The notes beneath the pieces were generated by a model, which saw nothing but the letters and a program-made list of their open reading frames with translations, made no database searches and had not been told where the DNA came from. A DNA stretch of 64,000 nucleotides from Candidatus Wolframiiraptor sinensis (GTDB lineage Archaea > Thermoproteota > Nitrososphaeria_A > Caldarchaeales > Wolframiiraptoraceae): the NCBI GenBank assembly GCA_023268255.1, contig JALNJX010000001.1, positions 62,001 to 126,000 on the forward strand. The letters are read 5' to 3'. Positions 35,953 through 46,004 of the stretch are shown here, piece by piece. How positions within the stretch are numbered: position 1 is the stretch's first letter; every line of letters starts with the position of its first letter. Both the position numbers and the translations under genes were made by a program.

Positions 35953-37242
35953 TTGAGAGCGGACCTAGTAATTGAGGGAAGAGCTTACGTGGATGGCAGG
36001 CTGATCGAGGCGGCGATAGCGATAGATGACGGCGTGATAGCATCGGTCTCGAGCCCAGCTCTAGCGCCCAGCGCCGATGAAAGGCTCGTGCTCGGGCCGG
36101 GCCAGATCATGCTACCAGGGATGGTGGACATGCACGTTCACCTGAGAGACTTCAATCAAGCATACAAGGAGGATTGGTATACCGGCACGCTCGCGGCCCT
36201 GAGAGGAGGCGTAACGCTGGTTGCTGATATGCCGAATAACGATCCGCCGGTAAACTCTCTGGCGAGGCTGAGGGAGAAGCTCGAGATCGCTGGGAGCAGA
36301 GCGCTCGTGGACTTCGCCCTCTACTGCGGAGCGCCGATGGATCCCGGCGAGATATCCGAGATCAGGAAGATCGCATGCGGGTTCAAGATCTATCCCGAGG
36401 ACTACAGTAGGCTGCCCAGTCTCCTAGACCAGCTTGAAGAAAGCCTTGTCGTGATCCATCCAGAGGATCCAGAGACGATAATGCTTGAGAGGAGCAGGAT
36501 CATAAGTCCGAGGATCGAGGATCATGGGAGGATCAGGCCGAAGCTGGCTGAGATAAGGGCCGTGGATAGGGTTCTCGAGATTGCCGGGAGCAGGCGATTA
36601 AGATTGCACTTCACGCACTTGACGACCGGCGACTCGATACTGAGAGTGATCTCCTCGAAACTCCGCGGAGGAGGCATCTCATGCGATGCGACGCTTCATC
36701 ATGCTCTTCTATCATCGGATGCTGTGAAGGTGCTCGGCGGCATAGCTAAGGTGAATCCGCCACTCAGGAGCAGGGAGGACTCCGAGGCGGTGCTGAGCGC
36801 GATGAGATCCGGGCTAGTGGACGCGATAACATCGGATCACGCGCCGCATCTTCTCGAGGAGAAGCTACGCGACGACTATGATGAGGTTCCGCCCGGCTTC
36901 CCAGGCCTGGAAATCTACCTGCCGATAATTCTGACAGAGGTGCTGGAGGGCCGCGTGCCGCTTAGAGTCTTGGATCTTTACTCACGCAAGCCGGCTGAGA
37001 TCCTCGGCGCTCGGAAGGGCTCGCTGACTCCGGGAATGGATGGCGACGTGGTGGTAGTCGAGCTAGGAAGGAAGCGGGTGATAAGCCCATCAGACTTCGC
37101 GTCCAAGGCTAAGTATACGCCGTTCGAGGGCTGGAAGATTAAGGCCGAGGTGAGGATGGTGTTTCTGCGGGGAACTTTGGCGCTGAGAGATGGCGAGTCC
37201 TGCGTGAGAATGGGGTTTGGGAGGCATGTCGCCGGATCTTGA
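35953..37242 (+). CDS. pyrC: Dihydroorotase
   Basis: The 429-residue amidohydrolase cyclises carbamoyl aspartate. GMVDMHVHLRDFNQAYKEDW gives the first two metal-binding histidines, VADMPNNDPPVN the substrate loop, and DAITSDHAPH the catalytic aspartate. This is the long type I form, as in Bacillus and many archaea. It starts at TTG 35953, 3 nt after pyrK, and overlaps pyrD. Confidence 0.94.
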   Translation: MRADLVIEGRAYVDGRLIEAAIAIDDGVIASVSSPALAPSADERLVLGPGQIMLPGMVDMHVHLRDFNQAYKEDWYTGTLAALRGGVTLVADMPNNDPPVNSLARLREKLEIAGSRALVDFALYCGAPMDPGEISEIRKIACGFKIYPEDYSRLPSLLDQLEESLVVIHPEDPETIMLERSRIISPRIEDHGRIRPKLAEIRAVDRVLEIAGSRRLRLHFTHLTTGDSILRVISSKLRGGGISCDATLHHALLSSDAVKVLGGIAKVNPPLRSREDSEAVLSAMRSGLVDAITSDHAPHLLEEKLRDDYDEVPPGFPGLEIYLPIILTEVLEGRVPLRVLDLYSRKPAEILGARKGSLTPGMDGDVVVVELGRKRVISPSDFASKAKYTPFEGWKIKAEVRMVFLRGTLALRDGESCVRMGFGRHVAGS

Positions 37243-38143
37243 GGTCGAGCTTGCTGGCCTCCGGCTGAGAAACCCGACGATCCTGGCATCGGGGATACTC
37301 GGATCCTTCTACGGCCTGATGAAGCGGGTTGAGGATGCTGGCGCCGGCGCGATAACCACCAAGACCGTTACTCGAGAGCCGAGGGAGGGATACCCGAATC
37401 CCGTCTTCGTGGATCTCGGATTCGGCTACCTCAACGCTATGGGGCTTCCGAACCCCGGGATAAGAGAATTTAGCGTGGAGCTGAGGAGAGCAGCGCGCGA
37501 GATCAGAATACCGTTGATCGCTAGCATAGGCGGGAGAAATGAGGAAGAGTTCATGGATGTCGCGGGGCGGGCTCTGGACGCCGGATGTAGCGGCATAGAG
37601 CTCAACCTCTCATGCCCCCACGTCAGCGGATATGGCCTAGAAATAGGATCCGACCTCCAGCTAGCATGCAGCATAATCAAGGCCGTCAAGAGCATATCAT
37701 CCAAGCCCGTCTTCACGAAAATCTCGATCCATCAGGCCAGGCCCGATATCGTATCCCGTTATCTGGGTTCGGGCGCTGATGGCGTGACGGCGATAAACAC
37801 GATCCGCGCGGCGGCGATATGCGTAGAATCAATGACCCCAATATTATCAAATATCATCGGGGGGCTCTCAGGGCCGTGCATCAGGCCGATAGCAGTCGCC
37901 GCGATCTACGAGATTAGGAGGGAGCTTCCTGGCGTGCCGATAATAGGCGTCGGAGGAGTGGATGGCTGGAGAGCTGCCTTGGAGCTAATCCTAGCTGGAG
38001 CCAACGCCGTTGGAGTGGGCTCGGCTATAGCTAGGAAAGATCTCCAGATATTCGGGGAGATCATCGAGGGATTAAGGAGATTCCTCGCCGAGAGAGGCTT
38101 CAAATCAATCAAGGAGCTGGTGGGATATGCGCACAGATCATGA
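37226..38143 (+). CDS. pyrD: Dihydroorotate dehydrogenase catalytic subunit (class 1B)
   Basis: The roughly 305-residue FMN barrel oxidises dihydroorotate. GAGAITTKTVTREPREGYPN is an FMN/substrate region, and IELNLSCPHVSGYGLEIG carries the catalytic-base cysteine expected of class 1 enzymes. VGGVDGWRAALELILAGA is the FMN phosphate site. It is paired with the PyrK gene two genes upstream. ATG 37226 overlaps the pyrC end by 17 nt; TTG 37217 is an alternative start. Confidence 0.93.
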   Translation: MSPDLEVELAGLRLRNPTILASGILGSFYGLMKRVEDAGAGAITTKTVTREPREGYPNPVFVDLGFGYLNAMGLPNPGIREFSVELRRAAREIRIPLIASIGGRNEEEFMDVAGRALDAGCSGIELNLSCPHVSGYGLEIGSDLQLACSIIKAVKSISSKPVFTKISIHQARPDIVSRYLGSGADGVTAINTIRAAAICVESMTPILSNIIGGLSGPCIRPIAVAAIYEIRRELPGVPIIGVGGVDGWRAALELILAGANAVGVGSAIARKDLQIFGEIIEGLRRFLAERGFKSIKELVGYAHRS

Positions 38144-38179
38144 GAGGTTTCCATGCCGCGCGAAGGGGGCGATCGCGCG

Positions 38180-39850
38180 ATGAATGAGTCGAACACGAGG
38201 TTCATCTTCGTCACGGGCGGGGTTTTAAGCGGCCTCGGAAAAGGCGTCGTAGCCGCTTCGATAGGAAAGCTCCTCCAGTTCAGGGGCTACACCGTTGATG
38301 CCGTGAAAATAGACCCATACCTGAACGTTGATCCGGGGACACTCAACCCCGTGGAGCATGGCGAGGTCTTCGTATGCGAGGATGTCTGGGAGTTCGAGGC
38401 GGCGCCGGGCTACAGGTTCAGGATAGCCGAGATAGATCAGGATTTCGGGACGTATGAGCGCTTCCTCGAGATCAACATGCACCCCTCGAATAACATAACC
38501 TCTGGCCAGATCTACCTGAGCGTGATCCTGAAGGAGAGGGTTGGAGAATTCCTGGGCAAAACGATTCAAGTCATACCGCACATAACTGACGAGATAAAGC
38601 GGAGGATCCTGAGGGCATCGCAGAGGCTTGGGCCGGATATCCTGCTCGTCGAGATCGGCGGAACTGTCGGAGACATCGAGGTCATGCCATTCCTCGAGGC
38701 GCTGAGGCAGCTCATCCTCGAGCTCGGGAAGGAGAGGATAATCCTCGTCCACGTGACCCTCATACCATTCCTCGAAACAGTTGGGCAGCTCAAGACGAAG
38801 CCGACTCAGCATAGCGTGAAGCTCCTCCAGAGCATGGGCCTCCAGCCTGACATCATAATAGGCAGGAGCAAGGTCGAGCTCCCTGATGACGTAAAGGAGA
38901 AGATAAGCCTATTCTGCAACGTGCCGGGGCGCGCGGTGATCTCCGACCCGGATCTCGAGACGCCCTATGAGCTCCCCATGATATTCGAGCGGCAGGGGCT
39001 CGGAGACTTGATATGCGATCTCCTGAGGCTTCCGCGTAGGAGGCTGGATGATCGGAGGGTGAGCGAGTGGAGTGAGCTTGTTAGGAGGTTTAAGGAGCCC
39101 GCGGATTGCGTCAGGATAGCGATGCCCGGGAAATACTGCATGATCTCTGATAGCTATATTAGCATAATCGAGGCACTCAGAGCTTCGGCCGCATACCTCG
39201 GCCTAAGAGCGGAGCCCATCCTCATAGAGACCGAGGAGTTCGAGCGCGATCCCGGAAATCTGAAGATCCTGGACAACGTTGATGGAATACTCCTTACTCC
39301 TGGATTCGGCGCGAGGGGCGTCGAGGGGATGATAATGGCCGCGGAGCACGCGATAAGAAAGAGGATGCCGCTTCTCGGGATATGCTTCGGCGCCCAGTTG
39401 CTCTTCGTCGCGTTCTCGAGGCTCGTGCTGGGATTGAGAGGCGCGAACTCAACCGAGGTCGATCCGAATACACCGCACCCGGTCGTGGATCTTCTGAGCG
39501 AGCAGCGGGAGGTGAATCTCAAGGGAGGAACGATGAAGCTCGGCGGGAGGCCCGTGAGAATAATCAGGGGAACGAAGCTCCATGAGGCGTACAGATCCGA
39601 GAGGGTCATCGAGAGGTTCAGGCACAGGTATCACATAAGCCCGAGATACGCTGAGCTCGCGGCCGAAAAGGGGCTCGTCATCTCGGCATACGATGAGCTC
39701 GATGAAACGATATGCGGAATAGAGCTCGAGGGCTCTTGGATAGTCGGAGTCCAGTTTCACCCGGAGTTCAAGAGCAGGCCGAGAACGCCATCACCAATCT
39801 TCCTAGAATTCGTGAGGAAATCATATGAGAATCGGAAAAAGAGGGGGTAA
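38180..39850 (+). CDS. pyrG: CTP synthase
   Basis: The roughly 556-residue enzyme makes CTP from UTP, ATP and glutamine. The synthase domain starts [15 protein letters not shown] (P-loop-like) with [13 protein letters not shown]; the glutamine amidotransferase domain has [15 protein letters not shown] (nucleophile) and [12 protein letters not shown] (His-Glu). It completes the operon to the CTP level. ATG 38180 fits the family better than the in-frame ATG 38153. It meets the next gene tail to tail, 11 bp apart. Confidence 0.96.
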   Translation: MNESNTRFIFVTGGVLSGLGKGVVAASIGKLLQFRGYTVDAVKIDPYLNVDPGTLNPVEHGEVFVCEDVWEFEAAPGYRFRIAEIDQDFGTYERFLEINMHPSNNITSGQIYLSVILKERVGEFLGKTIQVIPHITDEIKRRILRASQRLGPDILLVEIGGTVGDIEVMPFLEALRQLILELGKERIILVHVTLIPFLETVGQLKTKPTQHSVKLLQSMGLQPDIIIGRSKVELPDDVKEKISLFCNVPGRAVISDPDLETPYELPMIFERQGLGDLICDLLRLPRRRLDDRRVSEWSELVRRFKEPADCVRIAMPGKYCMISDSYISIIEALRASAAYLGLRAEPILIETEEFERDPGNLKILDNVDGILLTPGFGARGVEGMIMAAEHAIRKRMPLLGICFGAQLLFVAFSRLVLGLRGANSTEVDPNTPHPVVDLLSEQREVNLKGGTMKLGGRPVRIIRGTKLHEAYRSERVIERFRHRYHISPRYAELAAEKGLVISAYDELDETICGIELEGSWIVGVQFHPEFKSRPRTPSPIFLEFVRKSYENRKKRG

Positions 39851-39861
39851 GTGGGCTCGGA

Positions 39862-41082
39862 TCATCTTTCCCCAGGGCGGTTCTCGGATTTGCCTGGCGG
39901 GATTATCGGCGGCCTCGCCTCCTCCTTGCCTTTCGGCGGAGCTATCGGCGCTTTCGCCTCTCCCATCTTCCTAGCCGCTTTCTCGATCAGGTTCTCGGCG
40001 CGCTTGATCAACCCTTTGGCCGAGGCGGCTGCGCCAGCCAGCTCGCTTAGGCTCCAGTTGCCCGAGGCAATCTTCTCCCTCAGCATCTCGAGGCCCACAA
40101 TTTCCTCATCTAGCTCCCTCGCTAGATCCGTTAGATTCAGCTCTCTCGCCTTATCCCTAAGCTCCTGTAGTCTGCCGAGATACTCCTCGATAGTCTCATT
40201 AAGCTTCTCGGCCTTCTCCCTCAGGATTGATCTGAGCTCCTCTCTAGCCCTCTCACGCGTGGCGTTTCCGGGCGGATATCCTGCGGACAGTCTTTCCATC
40301 AGCTGCTTCAAGACCTCTCTCGCCGTGGCTATCCTCTCCATCGCGTGCTCCACGGCCTCAATGGCGTTCTCGGATGCATTGACCTCCATGAGTCTCTCCC
40401 TAACCCTCTCGAGAACCGCGAGGACCTTGCTCGACGCGTTCAAAGCGTTCATCAAGCCGAATAGCGCCCCGGACCTCGCCGCCCTCTCCGTATAGTTCAT
40501 GGCCTCCTCGGAGATCCTCGCGGCCCACATGTGCCTCAGCATTTCCCTAATTATTTTCATGAGGTGGGCGACATCCCCGACCGTCAGGTTCTCGCCAGCC
40601 CTCTCCCTTATCCACTCCCTAATCCTCTCCCTCACCTGCTCCGCCTCGCCCGCGGTCAGGTTCATCTTTGCGAGGGTTAGGTTAAGCCTCTCCCTAACCC
40701 TCTCGAGAATCCTCATGGCGACGCGATCCTGGCTCAGAGTAGCATTGCGCGCCAAGCATCCCCTGATCTCCGCCAGAAGCGCCTCGGCCCTAGCAATGAA
40801 TTCTCTGAGCTCATCCTCGGAGAGCGCCGAGATGTTAATGGATACTAGGGCCTCTACATCGCTTCTCAGGGCATCAGAGGTGTTTGCGGCATTAGCCGCC
40901 CTCTCCAGCATCTTCTGCAATATGAAGGCGCGCAGCCTCAGCTTCTGAAGCTCCTTGCTTGAGGCCTGATCAGTGTAGCCGGCAGCCTGACCATATGCCG
41001 CCATGATCGGTGATACCGCTAGCAGGAGGAGAAGCACGACGGCGATCGCCTGAAAGCTAAGTCTCGCTCCCATGCCGCGCAT
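39862..41082 (-). CDS. Secreted helical, glycosylation-rich protein
   Basis: The 406-residue protein begins with a signal peptide or anchor (hydrophobic residues about 10-30, then AAYGQ). The rest is almost all charged, heptad-like helices with many N-x-S/T sequons (NTS, NAT, NLT, NAS, NYT), and it ends in a proline/lysine tail (PIAPPKGKEEARPP). It resembles no named family. The build suggests a surface stalk or coiled-coil scaffold, glycosylated outside the cell. It is convergent with pyrG and upstream of another membrane protein gene on the same strand. Confidence 0.65.
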   Translation of the reverse strand: MRGMGARLSFQAIAVVLLLLLAVSPIMAAYGQAAGYTDQASSKELQKLRLRAFILQKMLERAANAANTSDALRSDVEALVSINISALSEDELREFIARAEALLAEIRGCLARNATLSQDRVAMRILERVRERLNLTLAKMNLTAGEAEQVRERIREWIRERAGENLTVGDVAHLMKIIREMLRHMWAARISEEAMNYTERAARSGALFGLMNALNASSKVLAVLERVRERLMEVNASENAIEAVEHAMERIATAREVLKQLMERLSAGYPPGNATRERAREELRSILREKAEKLNETIEEYLGRLQELRDKARELNLTDLARELDEEIVGLEMLREKIASGNWSLSELAGAAASAKGLIKRAENLIEKAARKMGEAKAPIAPPKGKEEARPPIIPPGKSENRPGER

Positions 41083-41174
41083 TCACCGAACATTATGAGA
41101 TGATGGTGCTGATATTAGGGAATCTTAGGAATCCGGGTTTCAAATGGTTTCAGGGCTAGGAACCCGGCGAAACC

Positions 41175-42086
41175 TCAGCTCGGCCTCCTGACGAGTATGA
41201 GCCTATTCAGAGACCCCTCCTTCACGATCTCCAAATATCCGAGCTTCCCGAGCTTCCTGACATGCCTCCACAGCGTGGTCTTCGGCAATCCCAGGGCCGC
41301 CTGAAGATCTCCCTGGAGAATCGAGCCGCCCGCATTCTCGATGGCCTCCAAGATCATTCTATCGAGCTTGGTCAGGCTCCAGTCCTCGGCGAAGCCCTCC
41401 CTCCTCCTAGACCTTGAGTAAATTATGGCGGCCAAGACAGCGATGGCTGGCAGCGCGATGGCGCCGATGATTATCGCTTGATCAATGAGCTGGGCTCCAG
41501 GCCTCTCGGCTACCTCGAATGTCTGCGTGCCGGTTGCTTGAGTAGTAGTCCTGAGGAGCGTCTCCGCACCCGTGGTAGTGGTCGCTTCCTCGGTGGTCAA
41601 AGTGGCCGTGATGGTGGGTCTCGCGATCGCTCCAGTTTTCACAGCATACTCTATCACCTCAGGGCCGTAGAACTCTATCACTAGATCGCCCTCAGCATAC
41701 TCCATTCTCTCGATATTCCTCGGAACTGCTAGCAGGACTATCTGCGGCGGCACCCTCAACCTCGTCAAATTCTCATAGACTATGCTGAAGCTGAAGATGC
41801 TATCCCTCGCCGACACGTTGACGAGATATGTGATCTCCGCCTCACCCGCGATCGGCGAGAAAAAGTAGATGGATTGATTCTCGTAAATCGCGACCGCGTA
41901 TTCTCCTCTAACCTTGACCTCAATTGTCTCCGGAATCGGCTCGGCCGGAAGCCTTACCTCATTCAGCCCCTCAACCACATTTAATCTCAAATGAGCCTCG
42001 ACGACCCCGCTGGAATCTATCGTGATGAGCACGGTGGCGGGCTGAGAAGCCAGTAGCAGGATCGCGAGCATCATGAAGGTCTTCAA
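41175..42086 (-). CDS. Membrane-spanning regulator: extracellular domain plus C-terminal winged helix
   Basis: The 303-residue protein has an N-terminal signal segment, an extracellular beta-rich domain (about 20-160) ending in a Thr/Glu-rich linker (about 160-195), one membrane helix (about 205-225, IIIGAIALPAIAVLAAII) and an intracellular winged helix-turn-helix (about 240-300, LTKLDRMILEAIENAG and LQAALGLPKTTLWRHVRKL). Such archaeal one-component sensors are thought to link an outside signal to transcription. The target is unknown. Divergent from the M48 gene. Confidence 0.75.
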   Translation of the reverse strand: MKTFMMLAILLLASQPATVLITIDSSGVVEAHLRLNVVEGLNEVRLPAEPIPETIEVKVRGEYAVAIYENQSIYFFSPIAGEAEITYLVNVSARDSIFSFSIVYENLTRLRVPPQIVLLAVPRNIERMEYAEGDLVIEFYGPEVIEYAVKTGAIARPTITATLTTEEATTTTGAETLLRTTTQATGTQTFEVAERPGAQLIDQAIIIGAIALPAIAVLAAIIYSRSRRREGFAEDWSLTKLDRMILEAIENAGGSILQGDLQAALGLPKTTLWRHVRKLGKLGYLEIVKEGSLNRLILVRRPS

Positions 42087-42186
42087 AGCAACTTTCAGAA
42101 AGTTGCCGAGCGCCCGCAGGTATTAAGCTTAATGCTCCTCGAGTCGGGGAAATGCTCATTAAGCTTGTTCACGCAGATTGCATCGA

Positions 42187-43113
42187 ATGCAGGTTGCCTG
42201 CCCGAGCTGCGGCGCATTCACGGCGATAGAGAAGGCCTTTTGCATCAGATGCGGCGAGAGGATAGTCCCGCTAACCAGATATGATCTCGGGGCGGCCGAC
42301 TTCATCTATCCGCCTGACCGCGATGCGATGGAGAGTTTGAGGGGTTTCGAGGCCCTCTCCCCCATACTTGACGAGCTGGTGGTTAAGCGCTATATCCGGT
42401 CGGCCTTATCCAGGCTGGAGAAGAGCTCGAGGCACATTGACTTCTCATCTATGCTCGGCTCCATGGTGAGGGAGTGCGGGATAATGCTCGGCCTCCAGAG
42501 GCTTCCAAAGATTTACCTGCTGGAAGAAGACTTGCCGACGGCGTTCACTTTCGGTACGAGGAGCCGGCAATTCCTCGTATTGAGCTCCGGGCTTCTCGAG
42601 ATCCTCGATGATGATGAGGTTAAAGCGGTGATAGGCCATGAGTGCGGCCACATCAAATGCCATCACATAAAATATCACACGCTAGCCGAGATGCTCGTCA
42701 TGGGCGCTGAGCTCTCCCTCGAGCTCGTTGGAGGAATATTAAATATGGTCTCGCCGCTTCTCCGGCTAATGCTTCTATCATGGCACAGGGAGTCTGAGAT
42801 CTCGGCCGATAGGGCTGCGCTAATAGTCTCGGGAGATCCCGCGAAGCCGGTAAGCCTGCTCAAGAAGCTTGCGAGAATAGCCCCCATATCGGAGGATAGG
42901 GCCGTGGAACCGCTCAGCACTCACCCAACGCATGAGGAGCGGATTAATCGCCTGATAGAGTATTATCGGAGCCAGGAATACGCGGCTGTTAGGAGGAAGG
43001 TCGAGTGGAGGCTAGAGATCTCGAAAGCCCTCACACCATCCTGCAGATTCTGCGGCGGGGCTAAGCCCATCGTGAGCCTCTTCTGCCCCCGCTGCGGCAA
43101 AAGCCAGATTTGA
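42187..43113 (+). CDS. M48-type zinc peptidase flanked by two zinc ribbons
   Basis: The roughly 308-residue protein has an N-terminal ribbon (CPSCGAFTAIEKAFCIRCG), an M48 domain with AVIGHECGHIKCHH (HExxH) and WHRESEISADRAALI (third ligand), and a C-terminal ribbon (CRFCGGAKPIVSLFCPRCG). HtpX-like relatives normally have several membrane helices; here only one moderately hydrophobic stretch near the active site is visible, so the enzyme may be soluble or peripheral. ATG 42187 lies about 28 nt after ATTAAGCTT, fitting a leaderless start; TTG 42178 is the alternative. Confidence 0.8.
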   Translation: MQVACPSCGAFTAIEKAFCIRCGERIVPLTRYDLGAADFIYPPDRDAMESLRGFEALSPILDELVVKRYIRSALSRLEKSSRHIDFSSMLGSMVRECGIMLGLQRLPKIYLLEEDLPTAFTFGTRSRQFLVLSSGLLEILDDDEVKAVIGHECGHIKCHHIKYHTLAEMLVMGAELSLELVGGILNMVSPLLRLMLLSWHRESEISADRAALIVSGDPAKPVSLLKKLARIAPISEDRAVEPLSTHPTHEERINRLIEYYRSQEYAAVRRKVEWRLEISKALTPSCRFCGGAKPIVSLFCPRCGKSQI

Positions 43114-43165
43114 TTTAGAATGATAAAAATTGCAGCCTTGATCTGATAGTCTTTCGGAGAGATGG

Positions 43166-44872
43166 ATGAGGTACGTGGTGGTCGCTGAAAAGCCGAGCGT
43201 TGCGAGAAGGATAAGAGAGGCCTTGGGGAGGAGCGATGTAATCGTTACCTCAGTGAGAGGGCATATACTTGACTCCGAGTTTCCGGAGGGATTCGGTTGG
43301 GGAAGATGCGACCCGCTCAAGCTCTTCGACATCCGCGAGTTCAGGGATGAGGTGAGGGATGCCAAGGCGATCAGGGAGCTCAAGAGGATCTTCAGGCAGG
43401 CCGATGTGCTCGTAATAGCGACCGACAACGACTCCGAGGGCGAGTTGATAGGCGCTGAGATACTGAAGATCTGGAGAAGTGTTAGGGGCGATGCGCCATA
43501 TAAACGGATGAGATTCAATAGCACGGATCTAGGCGAGCTTCGAAGAGCATGGCGGAGTCTCGAGGATGATCTTAGATGGAGCTGGGTTATGAAAGCCCTA
43601 TTCAGGCAGAGGTTCGACCTAATCGCCGGAGCAGCCTTCACCAGGCTACTAACCTCATCTGCTAGGAGATATTATAGGAATGTGAGGCTGATAAGCTGGG
43701 GAAGCTGCCAGGCGCCGACGCTCTGGTTCATAGTCAAGCGCGAGCTCGAGCGGATGAGCTTCAAGCCCAAGCTCTTCTGGACGATTAGGGCGACGCTGGA
43801 GACTGGTCTTGGGGAGAGGCTCGAGGCCGAGAGCGACAGGTTCTGGGATCGCGCAGAGGCCCAGAGAGCATATGAAAAGGCATCATCGGCGGGATACGCG
43901 GTGGTTGATAAGTTCGATGAGAGGCTTGCCGAGATCTCGAGACCGACTCCGATACGGACGGATGACATGCTCAGAGACTTGTCGAGGATAACCGGCCAGC
44001 CGGCTGCCAAGATACTCCAAGTAGCCGAGAGCCTCTATGCCGAGGGATATATCTCATACCCGCGGACGGATACCAACAAGTATAGGCCTGAATTCGACTT
44101 TGATCAGCCTCTCCGCGCTGCGGCTCAAGGATTGGGCATAAAGCCTCCGCAGGCTCGGCCAAACCCGAGGCAGGGAAGGCTCGATGATGGCGCTCACACG
44201 CCAATCTACCCGATCGCGCCTTACGTCGGATCAGGTCTCGGCCTAGAGATCTGGAGATACATCGCGAGAAGATTTCTCGCCAACGCATTTTACGCCGACG
44301 CCGTGAAGAGGCTGAGATCCGCCGAGCTGAGCATCGCCGGCATAAAGCTAAGATCCTCCGGATCCGAGCTCATTGATCCGGGCTTCTTCGAGGTGTACAG
44401 GTATTTCAAGCCCGAGGACAGCCCAATGCCCGAGCTGGTGGCCGGCGAGAAGCTGAGAATAGTATCATTGAGGCTTCATGAGGGTAGGACAAAGCCTCCC
44501 GATAGGCTGACGGAGGCCGAGCTCCTAAAGCTGATGGAGGAGCACGGTATAGGGACGGATGCGACGAGAGCGGGCTTCCCGCAGCTCATCAGGGAAAGGG
44601 GATACGCGGTCAAGGAGAAGGGCGCATTTAAGCCAACACCGCTTGGGATGAAGCTGATAGAGGTTCTCGAGTCCATAGACCCGAAGCTCGTGACGCCGGA
44701 GACCAGGAAGAGGGTTGAGGAGCTGATGAACGGGATCGAGAGGGGCGAGATAACTTATGAGGAGGCCCTCGAGAAGGCGGCCATCGAGTATAAGGGATTA
44801 TTCAAGAAGCTCGTTGAGAGGATAGATGAGAAGGCCGCGGAGCTGGCTTCAGCGATAGCATCCCCCTCATGA
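43166..44872 (+). CDS. Type IA DNA topoisomerase (topoisomerase III-like), no C-terminal zinc fingers
   Basis: The 568-residue enzyme relaxes or decatenates DNA by single-strand passage. The TOPRIM domain has VVAEKPSVARRI (catalytic Glu) and ATDNDSEGELIG (DxDxE-like). The active tyrosine lies in GYISYPRTDTNKY (about residue 295), with HTPIYPI and LMEEHGIGTDATRA later. It ends shortly after the core fold, without the cysteine clusters often present at the C-terminus of archaeal relatives. The start is ATG 43166. Confidence 0.92.
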   Translation: MRYVVVAEKPSVARRIREALGRSDVIVTSVRGHILDSEFPEGFGWGRCDPLKLFDIREFRDEVRDAKAIRELKRIFRQADVLVIATDNDSEGELIGAEILKIWRSVRGDAPYKRMRFNSTDLGELRRAWRSLEDDLRWSWVMKALFRQRFDLIAGAAFTRLLTSSARRYYRNVRLISWGSCQAPTLWFIVKRELERMSFKPKLFWTIRATLETGLGERLEAESDRFWDRAEAQRAYEKASSAGYAVVDKFDERLAEISRPTPIRTDDMLRDLSRITGQPAAKILQVAESLYAEGYISYPRTDTNKYRPEFDFDQPLRAAAQGLGIKPPQARPNPRQGRLDDGAHTPIYPIAPYVGSGLGLEIWRYIARRFLANAFYADAVKRLRSAELSIAGIKLRSSGSELIDPGFFEVYRYFKPEDSPMPELVAGEKLRIVSLRLHEGRTKPPDRLTEAELLKLMEEHGIGTDATRAGFPQLIRERGYAVKEKGAFKPTPLGMKLIEVLESIDPKLVTPETRKRVEELMNGIERGEITYEEALEKAAIEYKGLFKKLVERIDEKAAELASAIASPS

Positions 44873-44924
44873 AAGGCGTGCGGGAAAGAGGATATATCCG
44901 CCTCGAGCATCCTGATTCGCCGGA

Positions 44925-46004
44925 ATGTCGGAGCTGGACGAGCTGAGGAGAATGATAGATGAGATTGATGCGGAGATACTCCGCCTCATCGCGAGGAGGG
45001 TTGAGCTGGCTCGGAGAATAGGAGGGCTAAAATGGGCTAGCGGGTTACCCGTGGCGGATCTCGAGCGCGAGGAGGAGGTGCTGAAGCGCGGTAGAGAGCT
45101 CGCTGACAGCCTTAAAATAGATAGGGAGCTGACGCTAATCGCGCTCAGAGCCCTTATCGGCATATGCAGGAGAGCGCAGAGCCCTGGAAGAGCATCGTAT
45201 CTCGGTCCCAGGGGGTCATTTAGTGAGGAAGCTGCTCTCAAGGCTCTATTGAGTAGGGGATTTGAGCCGTATCCTATGCCGACGATAAGGGATGTATTCA
45301 GGGCGGTGGAGTCCGGCGACGCGGAGTATGGCGTGGTACCGGTCGAGAACTCGATCGAGGGCGGCGTGAGGGAGACCCTAGACCTCCTGCTCGAGACGCC
45401 GCTGAGGGTCTGCGGCGAGGTTCAGGTGCGGATAAGCCTGAACCTGATAGCTAGGCCCGGCACAAAGCTCGAGGATGTGAAGCTGGTCCTAAGCCATCCC
45501 ACGGCGCTCGCTCAATGCAGGGAGTTCCTTGGCAGGGCTTTGAAGAATGTTAGGATCGAGGATTGCCCGAGCACTGCCGATGCTGTGAGAAGGGCTTTGG
45601 AGCTCGATGGGGCGGCGGCGATAGCCTCCAAGATGGCGGCCGCTATATACGGTGGCGAGATCCTGGCGAGCGACATACAGGATGTGAAGGATGATATGAC
45701 GAGGTTTTTCGTGATCGGGCGGAGGAAGCTAGCGGGCTCGGGCAGGCGGAAGACATCCATAATCTTCAGGCTCCAGCATAGGCCCGGGTCGCTCCATGAG
45801 GCTCTCTCGATCTTCGCATCGAAGAGGATAAACTTGACGAGGATAGAGTCGAGGCCCGTTAAGGAGAGGCCGTGGGAATATCTCTTCCACGCGGACTTCG
45901 AGGGTGATGGGGAGGAGGATGAGGTGTGCATCGAGGCGCTGAAGGAGCTGGGGGAGAAGGCTCTCTTCCTCAAGATCCTTGGATCATATGAGGAGCTCGG
46001 GTGA
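44925..46004 (+). CDS. pheA: Chorismate mutase-prephenate dehydratase fusion
   Basis: The 359-residue bifunctional enzyme leads from chorismate to phenylpyruvate. The N-terminal AroQ-type mutase helices (ELDELRRMIDEIDAEILRLI, about 1-90) are followed by a dehydratase domain (SYLGPRGSFSEEAALKAL; VENSIEGGV; DDMTRFFVIG with the catalytic Thr) and a C-terminal ACT domain with GSLHEALSIF and IESRP, the phenylalanine-binding motif. Feedback inhibition by Phe is therefore likely. It overlaps tyrA. Confidence 0.95.
   Translation: MSELDELRRMIDEIDAEILRLIARRVELARRIGGLKWASGLPVADLEREEEVLKRGRELADSLKIDRELTLIALRALIGICRRAQSPGRASYLGPRGSFSEEAALKALLSRGFEPYPMPTIRDVFRAVESGDAEYGVVPVENSIEGGVRETLDLLLETPLRVCGEVQVRISLNLIARPGTKLEDVKLVLSHPTALAQCREFLGRALKNVRIEDCPSTADAVRRALELDGAAAIASKMAAAIYGGEILASDIQDVKDDMTRFFVIGRRKLAGSGRRKTSIIFRLQHRPGSLHEALSIFASKRINLTRIESRPVKERPWEYLFHADFEGDGEEDEVCIEALKELGEKALFLKILGSYEELG

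Noticed and set aside
32534-39850. Missing carbamoyl phosphate synthetase as evidence of auxotrophy
   Set aside because: carAB are often elsewhere in archaeal genomes, and this window covers only part of the genome.
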